In this document: positions 1-13,017 of the stretch, in pieces | Numbering within the stretch: the stretch's first letter is position 1 | Layout: each line of letters begins with the position of its first letter | NCBI GenBank assembly: GCA_020002185.1 | Contig: CM034539.1 | Coordinates: 33,713,017-33,777,016, forward strand | From: Paraescarpia echinospica | Lineage: Eukaryota; Annelida; Polychaeta; Sabellida; Siboglinidae | DNA length: 64,000 nt | Direction: 5' to 3' | Program-made: the position numbers and the translations under genes | Notes under the pieces: generated by a model | What the model was told of the DNA's origin: nothing | Database searches by the model: none | What the model saw: the letters and a program-made list of their open reading frames with translations, nothing else

Positions 1-726
1 CAACATGACATCTACAATCAATTTATACACCTGAAGAATTAAGTAGCAGGTGTGGTCACCATAAAAGCTACAAAAATACTGAATCTCAGGATAACGGAGA
101 AAATAGAAATTGCTGACTTGGCGACAGCTACGGGCGCTACTACAACCTTATGGGATAACTTGCTGGAAACAAGACGGATCAGTCTAGAGACACCCAAGAC
201 ATGAGGAGCTACTTCGATAGATTCTAGTAGCAATGAGGTAGAAATGTAAAAGATAAACTGGAAACGATGGAAAAACAATATCAAGCGTAACATGATGAGA
301 GGGGCTGCAAAATCAAATAATATGAAAGAGAAAACTCTAACATGGTCAGGTTTGGTATTGACGAGTATGATTTCATGAGAGTGAGGGAAGTAGAAGAGAA
401 ATGAAGAAATGATGAGACGGGAGATAGAAGAATGTGATCACACAATGAATAGACGCAGGTCACAGGAAATAGGTGGTGACATGGGATGTGAAATGTATGA
501 GAGTGAGTACATGGAGTAAAAGAGCCCCTCAAGTAAATGGATCATCCTTTTGATGACAAACCTCTCCTTGATGCGCACCCCAAGGATGGCATATACAACT
601 CCAGTCCCTCGCGGTTGTTGGGACAACGAGCACGCAGGAAATATATCTCATTACAACCTACTAACAACACAGATCATCCAGTCGGTGTGAAACGCGAACC
701 AGTGGGAGGACTAGACACCACACCAC

Positions 727-885
727 AAACCGATGGGCATTACACACATAACAAAAAACATGGTTTTCACACTCGACACAACCGATGGGCATCCCACACA
801 CATTACAAAACGATGGGCATCACACACATGACAAAAACGATGGTCATTACATACAGGACAAAACCCATGATAATATCACACTACA
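727..885. repeat. Minisatellite, about 30-bp unit
   Basis: Four or five copies of an ACGATGGGCATCACACACATNAC-like unit. The open frame at 537-926 is caused largely by this repeat. Confidence 0.75.
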
Positions 886-1089
886 CCACAAAAGAGGAAG
901 GAAGTAGAGAGATGGCAATGGAGTAAAATCGCCAGGATATTCGGAAGAAGATTCGTCCTCAATAATGTTATCTTCGTCTTCTTCTTCGTCTGACTATTTT
1001 GACATTAATTCTGATTCGGTATCATAGAACGAATCCATAAAAAGGGATATACAACATTGTCAACGAAACAGCCTCCCGAATAGACGACA

Positions 1090-1965
1090 TCGTCGACAAA
1101 ACAGCCCCCCAGGTCCCAAATTACCAACATTTTCAGGGGAATCTGTAGAATGGGGAACATCTCTGTATCAGTTTAACGGTACTGCCAAGCACTATCATTG
1201 GGGTAGTCATCGGAAACTACACAGGATCATGCTCCCGCAAGGATCGGAATGAGTACCGTAGGCTTACCATATGTCTGAAGAGCAGATTTGAAACGAACGA
1301 CGACCCGAGCGTGGTGCGACGGAATCTGCACGATATCAAACAGGAAATCAACGAATCAATTTTGCAGACCGGATCCGACATGCTGTTTCTTTGGGGTACA
1401 AAAGAGCAGGAGAAAAAGCCATATATAAATACGTCACAGAGCTGTTCCTCAAAGGTGCTACGGAAAGGAGGCAGCGTTAGCAGCCAGTGAGAGACAGCCG
1501 CGGTCATTTAGGAAAGTCCTAAAATAGATGAAAACTATCAGTAATCACAAGGCTGTTCTTTGTAGAACACTGTCAGTGTCAGCGAGCCAGGTTCCATTTG
1601 AGGACGATGTATTAGTATGCGCCACGTATGCTTCACCTCAGGCTGTCGGTCGTCATGCAACAACACCGTCGTAGAATGGTAAGTGTCAGGAACCAGTCAG
1701 TTCCGGCATCATTAAATCAAAGATTGACGAAATATTGGAAAGGCTAATCCAAGTGGAGCAACGTCTAGATCGAGAGCGACAGACGCCACCCACATGCAAC
1801 CTCAATTCCGGAGATACAGTCGATCACCAAGCAGATACCAATCACCAGATCGCATGCACTCACTAGGACTGTCAAGTTCTTTCATCGGCCAGTGTTACAA
1901 CGGCGGGGAACCACAAGAACTGAGACGAAATTGTCCTAGAAATAGGGGTAGGTCTCAATGAAACG
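1090..1965 (+). pseudogene. Degenerate LTR-retrotransposon gag
   Basis: Reads PGPKLPTFSGESVEWGTSLY near 1110, a signature of Gypsy/BEL-type capsid N termini. Near 1890-1950 it has a nucleocapsid zinc-knuckle remnant, QCYNGGEPQELRRNCPR, in which one Cys and the His of CCHC are lost. Stops and frameshifts lie between. The following 1970-2430 stretch is broken and pol is not recognisable, so most of the element has been deleted. Confidence 0.7.
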
Positions 1966-2532
1966 CTTCTACGAATGACAACTTGCCACTAAAAGAATAG
2001 GGGCTAGACTAGACGGCCAGAGTCTATCCCTATGGAAACAAGGCCTGACTCATGACAAAGACATGAACCTCACAGATAAACCAGTCACGATACATACCCG
2101 CTACGGAATTGTTGGCGTGTGCCACTGAAATATCAAGTCATTCTGAGGATTTATCGTCAAGTATGGTCCCAAATCAGGATAGTGATGTACATAGCGAAGA
2201 GGAAATTAAAACATACAACTAGATGTTTATTGGATATACCCACTGATGAAACAGAACTAACAAAGCTCAATACTGTGCTTATGCCAAGTCAGGTTCTTAG
2301 AGCAGGCTAACATAAACACCAGTATCGGAACACCTTTGTCAAGTACGACAGCGGACATAGATAAACACGTGCTAGAGAAAGACGACTGTTGGAAAACAGC
2401 TCCACTGAAGGATTGAGATGGGCAACGCACACCACACTCATAAACACACGCACATACACAATCTAGTAGCCTAGGACGCTTGTCGGTGTCCGGGTTCTAA
2501 GACATACATATTTATCGTGTATATATACTCAC

Positions 2533-2840
2533 GTAGTATATGATGCCTGAGGCATTTTTCGGTGCCCGGGACGTAATCGCCTAGTACATGGGACGTACTC
2601 ACGTAGTACATGATGCCTGAGGCACTTATCGGTGCCCGGGACGTACTCACGTAGTATATGGAACGTACTCACGTAGTGCATGATGCCTGAGGCACTTGTC
2701 GGTGCCCGGGACGTACTCACGTAGTATATGGTACATACTCACGTAGCATAGATGCCTGAGGCATTTGTCGGTGCCCGGGACGTACTCTCGTAGTACATGA
2801 TGCATGAGACACCTGTCGGTGTCCGGGGTCTAGCGTCTAC
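2533..2840. repeat. 70-bp minisatellite within LTR element remnant
   Basis: Units start at 2533, 2603, 2673 and 2743, exactly 70 bases apart, then a shortened unit at 2790. Each has GTAGTACATGATGCCTGAGG and a GTGCCCGGGACGTACTCACG-like tail. A weaker related copy lies near 2470. Confidence 0.92.
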
Positions 2841-3316
2841 ATATAATTTGTGTATATAGTTTTGTGCTAGCGTTAAGATAATGGTGGTTGGGTTTAATTA
2901 ATGTATTTATAATGAAATATCCTAAATATTTAAATGTTACGTCAGTTTTCGGGTAAATGGTTTAATTAAATAGAAAAATGAAATAACCTAAATATCAAAT
3001 ATTGAGACTTGAGTGAAGCCTTTGCCTGAGATTTAACAAGATTGCCATCCAGAAAATTAACTCTAGATGGCAGGTGAACAAGGAAGCCTTTTGACTTATC
3101 GAGAGTCCAACCCTTTTATTTACATATATCCATCCCTTCTGAGGTATGTGTCGATTTTATTTTTAAACATGCCAGTCGGCATTCGGGTTTTCGTTAACCG
3201 GTCATATTTATTGTATATATTTTATGTTGTAATTAGCCATAGTTCACGTCTATTTGCATAAATTACTACGTGCATATTCCTCGTAATGTATCCCGTTTTT
3301 TTCATGATTGGGGGGA

Positions 3317-3454
3317 TGTAGTGCGGACCAGCGCTGTAAATAGTTCATACACCCAAGATAATTACGCACAACTGCGTTACACCCCAACAATACACACACA
3401 TCCTATAAATACCCGTGCAACACATTGGTTGTGACTGCCCAAGTAAATTCTACA
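3317..3454 (+). mobile_element. Short 3' LTR with polypurine tract
   Basis: GGGGGGA (3310-3316) is followed by TGTAG..., ending CTACA at 3454, giving 5-bp inverted ends and a 138-bp LTR with an internal TATAAATA. With the gag remnant upstream this fits the 3' end of a short-LTR Gypsy-like element. The 5' LTR was not found. Confidence 0.55.
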
Positions 3455-3459
3455 TTATA

Positions 3460-4254
3460 GCCAAACATTCCTTCCAAATTTTCGTCACCCATTTTTTAGG
3501 CGTAGTTCCCTTTGTAGCTGTCCTGACTGGTCTACTTTTGGTGACTTATGTGTGTGTGCTATTAATAGAATACTTGGTCTACTGCTCGCACTAGTTCCGC
3601 ACAACATGAAAATAGAATACTTCGTCTACTGCTCGCACTAGTTCCGGACAACGTGAACACGTTTTCCACGTACGCAATTTTCTAGTTCAGTGACTGTGCG
3701 TTATTAACAGACCGTGTGGACAACTAGTCGAGGTGATGCCTGGACAAGCCTGAACGTGCTCTGCTTATAACTCTAACTGGTTAAACCTAATCTTGCGATC
3801 ATTGCGCGTGTCAAATGTGACATCGCTTCCGCTGTAGTGTCTCCTAGCGTGTAATCAATGTGTGAAGTGACGCTTTCTGGTGGGCATAATTACCGTTATT
3901 TCCATTTATTTGTGAGCGTCATAACGTGAACGTCATAACATTTTAGCGTTTCACCACGATAGCCTTGTAACATTTTCGTATTTTAATGCGTCAGCGTGGT
4001 AAGTTCGTAATAAGTTAGTGTTTTAGCGCGTTATTGTTGTAGCAATTTAAATATTTTAGTGTAATATCGTCTTGAATCTTTTGTTGTTTCATCGCGATAG
4101 ATTGGTAACGTTTTCGTTATCGTGGTAACTTCTTAACACTTTATCGTTTCAGCGCGATAGTTTTGTAACATTGTCGTAGTTTAGTATATGAACCTGGTAA
4201 CTTCCTAACAGTTTAGCTTGATAACGTGATAAATTTGTAACATTTTCATACTTT
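3460..4254. repeat. Modular repeat, direct-orientation half
   Basis: Shares GCGTAGTTC...CTTTG, CTACTGCTCGCACTAGTTCC and GTGTCTCCTAGCG...GTGAAGTGACG with 46.48-46.80 kb and partly with 16.5 kb. A tandem block follows of about 35-45-bp degenerate units based on AGCGTTTCAGCGTGATAAC...GTAACATTTT. Confidence 0.8.
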
Positions 4255-5440
4255 AATAATAATACGAATCTTTATTTTATATAGCGCCATATCCATAACG
4301 TTCATAGCTCTTTACATAAAACAAAAATATAAATAGTAAAAATTAAACAAATTTAAATATCAAACTAAACAAATGAAGATAGTAATGTTGTATAAACATC
4401 AGTAGATTAAAAAGAAAATAAATCTCGTGGTAAAGTAAGTATTTAAAATGTTCTTTCGGCTGCTAAAAAGATAAGCATAAAAGTATGAATAAGAATAGAA
4501 TCAATGTGTTTGTGTGTTCTTTCAAGCTGTGTACGCCGTAATGAAAAGGTGAGTTTTAAGGGTGCCTTGAAGGATTGCAGGGAGATTTTTGAAGTAACAG
4601 TAGTTGTTAGACCATTCCATACTGTAGCGGCAACTTTGGTTCGGGCTCTCGCAACAACAAGATTGTTACCCTCAGCAGAACGAAGATGTCTGGCTGGTTT
4701 ATAAACTGACGCAAGTGATTGCATATATGGTGTGCGAGAGTTCAGCATTTAACGCCTTATATGTAAGTTCTGCTATTTTGTAGGTAAACCGTTGCTGGAC
4801 AGGCAGCCAGTGGAGTTGGCGCAGTAGTGGTAACGCACTGTCGCATCGCGCACGCCGATTTATTAGAAGAACAGCCGCATTCTGCAGTCGCTGCAGCCTG
4901 CCGATGTTCTTGGCAGAAGTGTCAAACAAGCGAATTGCAATAATTTATGCATGATGTTATCATTGCATTTACAACACGTTCTGCTGTCGACTGTGGCATG
5001 TATCAGTTAATGTTACATAAATGCAGTGAACAGTACGAGAAACTTGCACCGTCATGTCAAGATGTTTATTAAAGTAGACACCAAGATCTGTCACACATTC
5101 GGCGGCATAGACGACTTCAGATCCAACGCGCACATGCAGTCCAGCAACCAAATCAGATGCTGACCTGGGTACAACCGTTAGAACCTCGGATTTTGCATCA
5201 TTAATCAGCAAGTAGTTGAACGTCATCCAGGGTTTGATGTCGCCGACGCACTGCTCGACACGATGCACAGCGGTAGTAAGAGAAATTATATTCAAGTCAA
5301 AATGACATAACAATTGTAAGTCATCGGCATAATGTCTACGGTCAAGGGCCGTCCTAATTTCGTTTACCGCACAAAGTAGGGCGGTCTCCGTTGAACGGTG
5401 TCGTCTGTATGCAAATTGAAGAGGATCCGTCAGTGCTATA
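4253..5440 (-). mobile_element. CR1/L2-like LINE, 5'-truncated and internally deleted
   Basis: Minus-strand reverse transcriptase pieces, in three frames, read in order: LQFAYRRHRSTETALL (about 5400), HYADDLQLL (catalytic YADD at 5317-5335), INDAKSEVLTVV, RLQRLQNAAV...LHWLPVQQR, and the C-terminal AATVWNGL...SLQSFKAPLK near 4560. The fingers region joins almost directly to YADD, so RT motifs A and B are missing. The 3' end is a TAATAATA tail at 4253-4262. It is inserted into the modular repeat. Confidence 0.85.
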
Positions 5441-6975
5441 TGTCAATATCAGTAAGGTATACTTTAACGCGTGAACGTCGTAAGTTCATAACATTTTTTT
5501 GCGTGAGCGGGGTAAAAAATAATGCATAATATATAATTTATAAAGTATAGTGTGTAAGGTATACTGTGTAATGTGTAAGTTATAACTATACGGTGTAGTG
5601 TACGTTGAATAATGTATAAAGTACAAAGTATAATGTATAGTGTATACGGTATTGCAAACAGTGTTCCACGTTTAATCTATAAGGTACAAGGTATAGTGTA
5701 TAGTGGATAAAGCATAAGGGTAAAGTATAATGATAATACATAAATTGGAGCATACAGTATTAAAGGTATAATGTATAAGGTATAATGTGTAAATGTTTAA
5801 TTTGACGTTTTGTCTTGTATATCTGCTGAACGTCTGATTTTCTACATGTTTATCTATTGAATGTGTGGACATTCTGTCGCATGTTTGAATTTTCGACAGG
5901 TTTGCCCATTGAACGTATTGATTTTCTGTTTTATGGGTGTTTAGCCTTGTAAAATCTTATTTTGTTTCTAGATGCTTCTTTCGTGAACGCGAGCAAATTT
6001 CACCGTTCCACTGTTCCAACTTCAACCTTTCCATCTTTCATGTCTATTGAACGTTTGATATTTTTATAGATGTTGTGTCTGTTAAACGCGTGAAAATTCA
6101 ACTAATCCGCCGTTCCACTGGTCCACATTCCACCGTTCCACCGTTCAACATTCCACCGTTCCACCTTCATATCTGTTGAACGCTTGATTTTTCTATATTT
6201 GTCTTTTGAACGTGTCGATTTTGCTACTCTCCGTCGTGTATCGTATTGTACGTCTGTTGTTTCATGTTTCATATATGTTGAAAGATGAAAGATTTTTCTG
6301 GACGTTTGTCTTTTGAAAATGCTGACTTTGGAGCCCTTATCCATAAAATTGTAAGTCCTACCCATCACTAATGTCATAGTTTGACATATTCAGCTACCAA
6401 GAAGCGCCACCTAGTCACTTTATTATAGAAACAAGTTGATCGAGCGAAAATTAAACGACCCACCTGTACGGAGGTGGGTTGGTTAGTTTTATTAAAATGT
6501 ATTCTTTTTGTGCAGTGTTAATTTTCGCTCGAAATAACTTCAAAGGGAACTAGGCCTGTCAAATGGCTCATGACATGCGTACTTGGAAGGAATATTTAGA
6601 TGTCAAAATATATGGCACCATACCTCCAAGGGGTATTAGGACTGACACATGGCTCGCGCAATACGTGTATTTATGACAGATATGTAGATGATAGTACGTG
6701 AAGTTAGTTACAATTTCGACACCGCTAGAGGGTTTTAGTCAATTTATAATTTATAAAATGTATACAATAGGATAGTTTTAAGGAAACTAGGACTGAAACA
6801 AGGTTGTCGCCATATGTGCTACAGAGGTATATGTAAATAATACACGGACGTAGTTACAACTTGGCTTGCGTCATGTATACTTGTTTATAACAATGACCGT
6901 TAAGAAGCCATTAGTGAATTTCTATATGTATATGATACCTTCCAAGGGAATTACGATTGACATGCGCCCAATCCG
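5440..6975. repeat. Modular repeat, inverted-orientation half
   Basis: Contains a GTATAATGTATAAGG array (5530-5810) and TTGAACGTNTGATTTTCTA units (5810-6320), which are the reverse complement of the 51.27-51.5 kb block. A TTAATTTTCGCTCG inverted pair bounds 6438-6530. AAGGGAACTAGGACTGACA units at 6541, 6630, 6780 and 6940 match 45.9-46.5 kb in inverted orientation. Confidence 0.75.
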
Positions 6976-7180
6976 ATTCCGACGCCTTGATTTGTAAAAC
7001 CACCCATGTTCACCATCTATGTTCAACTTATGTATGTTGTTCAATGCATTAAACATATATCCTATACTTGTTTTGTAAAACCATACAAATGAGGATGATG
7101 CGTTTCATTCTTTGTGCCGTTGTGTAACTGTATATGTGGACTGGACTTCGATAACAGCTGAGTTCACAAAGACACGTTCG

Positions 7181-7206
7181 TCACGTGACGTCGTACACGT
7201 ATAAAA
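7181..7206 (+). promoter_or_regulatory. Promoter of globin copy A: CRE-like TGACGTC plus TATAAAA
   Basis: TCACGTGACGTC (7181-7192) combines an E-box-like CACGTG with TGACGTC, and TATAAAA follows at 7200-7206. The 14-base start-to-start spacing is identical in copy D (53732 and 53746). Confidence 0.6.
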
Positions 7207-7229
7207 CAGCGAACATTAGAGACGCAGAA

Positions 7230-7311
7230 CACTGTGATTGTCGACTGTAGTCCATCGCTTGTACACAAACACGTCGGCAAGGAACAAACACGGACAATAG
7301 CGCGTTCAGTC
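7230..7311 (+). other. Putative untranslated leader exon of globin copy A
   Basis: Follows a TATA box by about 25 bases and ends before GTGAGTATA. It aligns with 53.76-53.83 kb of copy D and, more weakly, with copies B and C. The leader intron would run 7312-8109. The transcription start is inferred from the TATA position. Confidence 0.6.
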
Positions 7312-8112
7312 GTGAGTATATTTAACCACTTTGGGGACAGGGAGCATAAGAGTGTATATCAAATAGACGGTGAAGGATGGATAGGTCAGATAAATATTGA
7401 TATATGCATTTATGTCACTTAAGAAACAAAAAAATACACTATGACACAAATTGAAGTTAATGAAGTGGCGCTGTAATTAGATAGTAACAAGTATTGTTAT
7501 TCACAGTAGTAGCTGTCATAACCATTACAGCATGTTGATCATAATCTCCTTCCCGTGGTAATATTTCGTTTCTGCAGTCGTCAATTACTGCATTACAACA
7601 TACGATCATTCCGTGGCGTCACCTGGAAATGGCTGAATTTGTTTAATGTGTTCACTGAAAAAAGTAAATGAATCTATATAACAACGTTTCTTGTTTTGAA
7701 ATGCATTGACAATTGGTATGTTTGTCCAACGCCGTGAATGAGAGTTGAAAGAGGCGAGTAGACGTCGGCTTCTGGGATGATATATCTACTTATATAGTTC
7801 AAGTAGAAATATATAATAATAGTTTATAATTCCATGGCCAGAACGATTACTTGTACTCATGTCGCGTTTTGTAAACATAAATTCGCAATCTGTCCCTGCG
7901 ACATGTGAATGTAAATTAGTTTCGTTATTATTAACTGTAGCGGTAGCTGTATTGACTCACATAATACATATATGTTCGCTTTTTCACACGTTTATAACAT
8001 CTGGCCATGGTGTATCCGATAATTTGAACCGTGCGAACGTTACTGATAGTACGTATCCAATGTTCTATGCAACTGCTCAACATTTATGTACTTTGATTCT
8101 TTGTCACAGGCA

Positions 8113-8282
8113 ATGAGATGTCTAATACAACGTATCCTGGTGATGTGTGGCACGGCCTCTGTATGTGGAAGTAGGTGGTGCTCGCGAGAAGACGCTGATA
8201 TCGCTCTGGCAATGTACCAAGACACTAGAAGTAGCGGAAACGCCAACGGAGGTATCAAGTGGTTCACCCAGTTTTTCGTCCA
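8113..8282 (+). CDS. Globin copy A, coding exon 1
   Basis: Preceded by TTGTCACAG and GCA then ATG, as in copy B. It encodes MRCLIQRILVMCG (signal peptide) and then RWCSREDAD, with the N-terminal Cys of annelid extracellular globins at residue 23. The exon is 170 bases and ends FFV plus CA before GTACGT, in phase 2. The frame is open throughout and the heme-protein fold region is intact. Copy B's Cys36 is replaced here by Thr. The donor GTACGT is acceptable but weaker than B's GTATGT. Confidence 0.85.
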
Positions 8283-8979
8283 GTACGTATCTACTTTCAA
8301 GGCACGTCTAAAGACTCATTTTTATCGACTCTCTTTCTAGTCTAACGATCCTCCATTAATGTATTTCTCTTATTCTATGTTAACCTATTTACATGTTTGT
8401 TTATTTATTATAATAATATTGTATAACTACGTATACATTAGATAGGTGATATGTATTTACATTGGCTTATTTCTACATACTGTTAGACCTATTGGAATAT
8501 AATTAAAATACATATTTTACTATACTTATTTAATTATTGTACATATTTGTTTTTTACTAAAGTTCGTTAATATTTTAGAAACATTCCAAACCTATTTATG
8601 CTGATATATGTAAATTCTAAATATATATATTAAATTACTAAATGATTATTATAATATATGTTCATTAGACAAGATACATGTCTTTATTTAAAGTAACATT
8701 TATACTATTTGTAGAGAATTTGTGTTTATTTAGCAATTTTATGAAAGTGTATTCGCCTTGCTTGCCGTAAAGCGCCACTAACAATTTAAATTTGAATCTG
8801 GCGGTATAATAAATAAAACAATGTTATTATTATCACTATTATCTTCTCGTCCATGTTTAGGGTAAATGTCAAAACATTGTGCAATTGAAAGAAATCATAT
8901 TTTCGTTCTACTTCACAGTGAATTATAAAGTCAAGCTAATGAAAATGCCACCATAGACGGCTCTCACAATGCGCTTTCA

Positions 8980-9015
<36 letters not shown>

Positions 9016-10711
9016 CCCGCTTTACTAGTTCATAAAATAGCACAACGTGGGTGTAACGAACAAAAATCGGCCAAAAGGCATTTCCAATTGACGTTTCCAA
9101 AGTTGGAACTGCTACCATAAAAGGCAATGTTTTACGTTTTATTTCTGAGTTCACCGTGTAAATAAGTTATGTCTTGGAAGTACACAGAAACAAAATCATG
9201 TTTCAAAATTGAGGAAAAAAATGTTATGTGTTTTCTATAATAACCACTTCTTACGTGCCTAGAGTCATCGGTTCACTACATTGATTTATTATTGTCAATA
9301 GCAAAAAGTCTGCTACCTGACGGGATGCTTTGGTAGTTGACAGTCGTGATAGTAATATTTACCAAATGTTAGAAAACACACGGCATCGTTTAAAATTAGG
9401 AAGATCGGACAGAATGTGATGGTCACATCCATTGAAAGGCTCTAGTCATGAGAGTATAGAATTGTTAAATAATATTCGTAGGGCTATGCTACTGGCTTGA
9501 GAGTAGACACCAGCATATATTGTGTATATTCTTTGTTGACCCAGGGGCTGTGCTGATTTGCCGCACACGCGTGTGGTTCGTGCGATTGTTAAATTATGTT
9601 ATACATATTACGTGCACATTACGTGTTATGTTCTAGTCAACTGATTTACCCCAGAAAATGTGACAATCTTGACATATATGGGTTATTTTGAAACGATATA
9701 GGTCTCACGTACTATTCTAGACGTCATAGATTAATCCCTGAAAGTTTGGCTCAAGCCGTCTAAGAGGAAAACGTTAAACTACCCGCATACGCAAGCTCGA
9801 TTATAAGTAGATATCAGGGTATTTCGACATGAATTCTTTTCATACGGGACTAACGAAGGAATCCTGAAATAAAGTGTGGCTAAATCCACATTTGAAGGGT
9901 TTCAGGGCAAAACGAGATGTCCATTTTTCCTGTTTTTTAAAGAAGTCACGTTTGAGTTTCATCTTCAAAGTTTAAATTCAAACTTGTAAATGAATTGGTG
10001 TAGATTAAGAATCCACAACCACATAGAGAATTGTAGCGATGTCTGAAATATTTGTTGCAGATTTGTTACGTGAAATTTTGTATTAAAATATTTTGTTAAC
10101 GTAACGCAGTATATCCATACAACGCGCGCCATCATACCGCATCGTTGCACACACGGCAATGCGATGTTCATTGGCTGAAAAAGGATATATATATATATAT
10201 ATATATATGTATAAATATTATATATATATATATGTATATATACATGTATGTATGTATTTATGTATGTATGTATCTATGTACGTATATCGTGTATCGATGA
10301 ATAAAATAATACACGAATGGCAATTATCGCGTTTTGAAAATGAAAGATATTTTGTGCACGTCAATTAATGGGGATTTTTTATATATATAAATTACATGGT
10401 ATCCTAGTTAAGCTTTTCTTTAAACGCACGCTTCGTCCTTGTTTAGGAGACAATTTTAAAATGGTGTATCCATATTTCTTGTTCAAATGATAAAAACTAA
10501 ATGTTGGCATCTCATTTCCAGCGTCATCACAACGAGAACTCAAAAACACTGGTCACAGCGCATATATACATATATATATATATATATATTTATACATATA
10601 TATGTATATATTAATGTATCGATATATTAATATATATATATGTATGTATATATTAATATATATATATATATATTAATATATATATATATATTAATATATA
10701 TATATATATAC

Positions 10712-10742
<31 letters not shown>

Positions 10743-11661
10743 ATGTATACATATATATATATATATATATACCTTGATTCAGAACAGTGACAATGATTAT
10801 TGCAACAGAGACTGACGTCTCCATGCAAACAAAAGCTTTTCCGACTTTTACACGGCACACTTTGAAAACAAAGGACTGGTGTTTACTCAGTTTAAATAAA
10901 ATGGTACCAGAAACGAAGGTGAATACGGTTAATAAAAAATGAAATAGTATTCACAGCGGTAGTATTCTTGTGAGTCACATCAATAACCAATAATAGTTAA
11001 ATTTACATGCGAGTATACTGACCGGTAATAAACCCAGATGTCAGTCTAAGCCGCGTGTTGACGCTGGACACGCCAAATTGATTAAAGGCGATTCCTGTTA
11101 AATGTACTAGATGATTCCATAATATTTTCCAGTTTACATGTAATTTGAAATGTTCAAAGTGTATGTATATAGTAAAGTAAATTTTCGTCGATGACGGTGG
11201 ACACGCGATGAAACTTAAGTTTGACTTCATGTAACTGTCATAACAAAAGTAATTCTTATTACACAAACACACTAGTTATGAAACATATGCATCTTAATAT
11301 GTATAATAACAAAATATAACTTAATTGTAGAGAATCATACATCATTCTTTGGACATGCAACAACCCCATTTGTACACCTTATGGGACATCGGTCCTTCAA
11401 CATTAGTGTTCATCCCCATGTCACAGGGATGGATGAATGAAAACCTGGATATACAAAAAAATACTGGAATTATATAAACCAGTAGATTTCGAACGGAAAT
11501 TGTATTATTATATTATAGATGCATGCTTACCTTTTGGGTAGTGAGGTTGTTGGAATTAACACGTTTTTCTGTCAAGAAGAGATGTGTAAAGAAAACGTAT
11601 CTTATATATTATTATCCTGGCATCTAACTTACACTAAAACGGAACGTACTGAACTTTTCAG
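8283..11661 (+). other. Intron between globin A exons 1 and 2
   Basis: This 3.4-kb stretch has no gene. It contains TA-rich low-complexity tracts at 8980-9013, 10185-10275 and 10562-10772, and AT-rich unique sequence. Open frames within it are short or made of Ile-Tyr repeats. Confidence 0.75.
10562..10772. repeat. Long (TA)n-rich tract with ATTAATAT interruptions
   Basis: Low-complexity block in globin A intron 1, self-complementary along its length. Confidence 0.95.
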
Positions 11662-11878
11662 ACTGATAGAGAAGTACCCTGCCAGCAAGATTCTTTTCGC
11701 CAATGTCAACGTTGACGACATTCACAGTCCAGAATTTGGGGATCACGCATTACGAGTGGTTCACGGTTTACAAGTGTGTGTATACGTTTTATACAATCCA
11801 CAACTTCTCGCGGCAATCACATCGCATTTGGCGGCTCAGCACGCGGCGATGGACGGTGTCAAGGCGGAATACTTCGAA
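11662..11878 (+). CDS. Globin copy A, coding exon 2 (heme pocket, Cys at +11)
   Basis: Starts after CTTTTCAG with A completing the split Gln codon and ends EYFE before GTGAGT: the same 217 bases and same phases as copy B. CD1 Phe, distal His (GDH) and proximal His (AAQH) are all present. Cys lies 11 residues after the distal His, as in copy B and tubeworm A2 chains. A His (VVHG) replaces Asn in the E helix. Joined to exon 1 across a 3.4-kb intron it gives an open 129-residue reading. No exon 3 was found within the next 13 kb, so the gene is either truncated, uses a distant exon, or has an exon 3 that I missed. Confidence 0.85.
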
Positions 11879-12465
11879 GTGAGTAGATTTATCAGCAATG
11901 GGTGGTAGTAGAACAGCAATGACGTCGGCACATCTTATGAACCTCGAACTAAATCAGTATATACCGGCGTCTGACATGAGATGCACTTACAATGATCTAA
12001 ATTTACTTAATTAAATGTGTGTGTGTGCTTGCGCGCGCGTGTGTATGTGTGGGTGCGTGCGTGCGTATGTGCATGCGTCCTTTCGTCCGTACGTGTGTGT
12101 GTGTATGTTTCAAATTGAGATGTATGTGTATGTACGTGCTTGTGTTCCTTCGTGAGGGAGGGTAGGTCAAATGAAACAAAACCCCTGTTGTCAAGGTAAC
12201 AAGCAGAATGGTTATCGTAATGAGGAAATATACAATAATTGCGTATGGTCTCCAGTTATACCTAAAACAGGTAAGATTACACTAATGTAACTATTACTTT
12301 GGGTTCGACTAGTATTATGAAACTAGAACATTAAATGTTTAAATATGTGTAAATAAATTACATGTATACAATTCTCTAAATGAAACGCGTTGACTGTTTG
12401 GTCCCCGAGATGCAAACGGTGTAGTAGGAAAACATTGATATACACGCCCAAATATATATAAATAC

Positions 12466-12506
12466 ATACGTACGTACGTACGTACGTACGTACGTACGTA
12501 CGTATG

Positions 12507-12538
<32 letters not shown>

Positions 12539-12560
12539 CGTACCGTACGTACATACATGT
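12466..12560. repeat. (CGTA)n and (TA)n compound microsatellite
   Basis: ACGT tetranucleotide run followed by a TA run; both are self-complementary. Confidence 0.95.
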
Positions 12561-13017
12561 ATACATACATACATTTTGTTGTTCTCCTCATCGTTCCCTC
12601 TCTTCCTTGCATCATCCTTCTATCCAGGTTACCTCAGTTACACGGGTGAGCGCGAGCGATTTCTTGCAAAAGGTTATCCTAACAACTAGGCCATTGACCA
12701 GTTACACTAATTATTAATGCGGGTAGGCTGGAAATATTTAGGATGAGTTTGGGGTGTCTGGAACTCAAATGATGGGTATTTGAGGTTTGGTCTATGTTCA
12801 GTGTTCATAATTATGTCAACAATACTTTTTTTATTTCAGTGCAAATGCATTTTCCCCCGTGCAACGCTGGGTAACTCAGCTAGTAATTAATACAAAATTG
12901 AAAATTTCCCAATCTAAATGCAGTGGATTTCAGTGCAACATGACATGTTTGCGATAGTCCTTCCTAGCAATAAGTATTGTTTGAAGCACTACTTGGCAGG
13001 ACCACGACCATCCCAGC

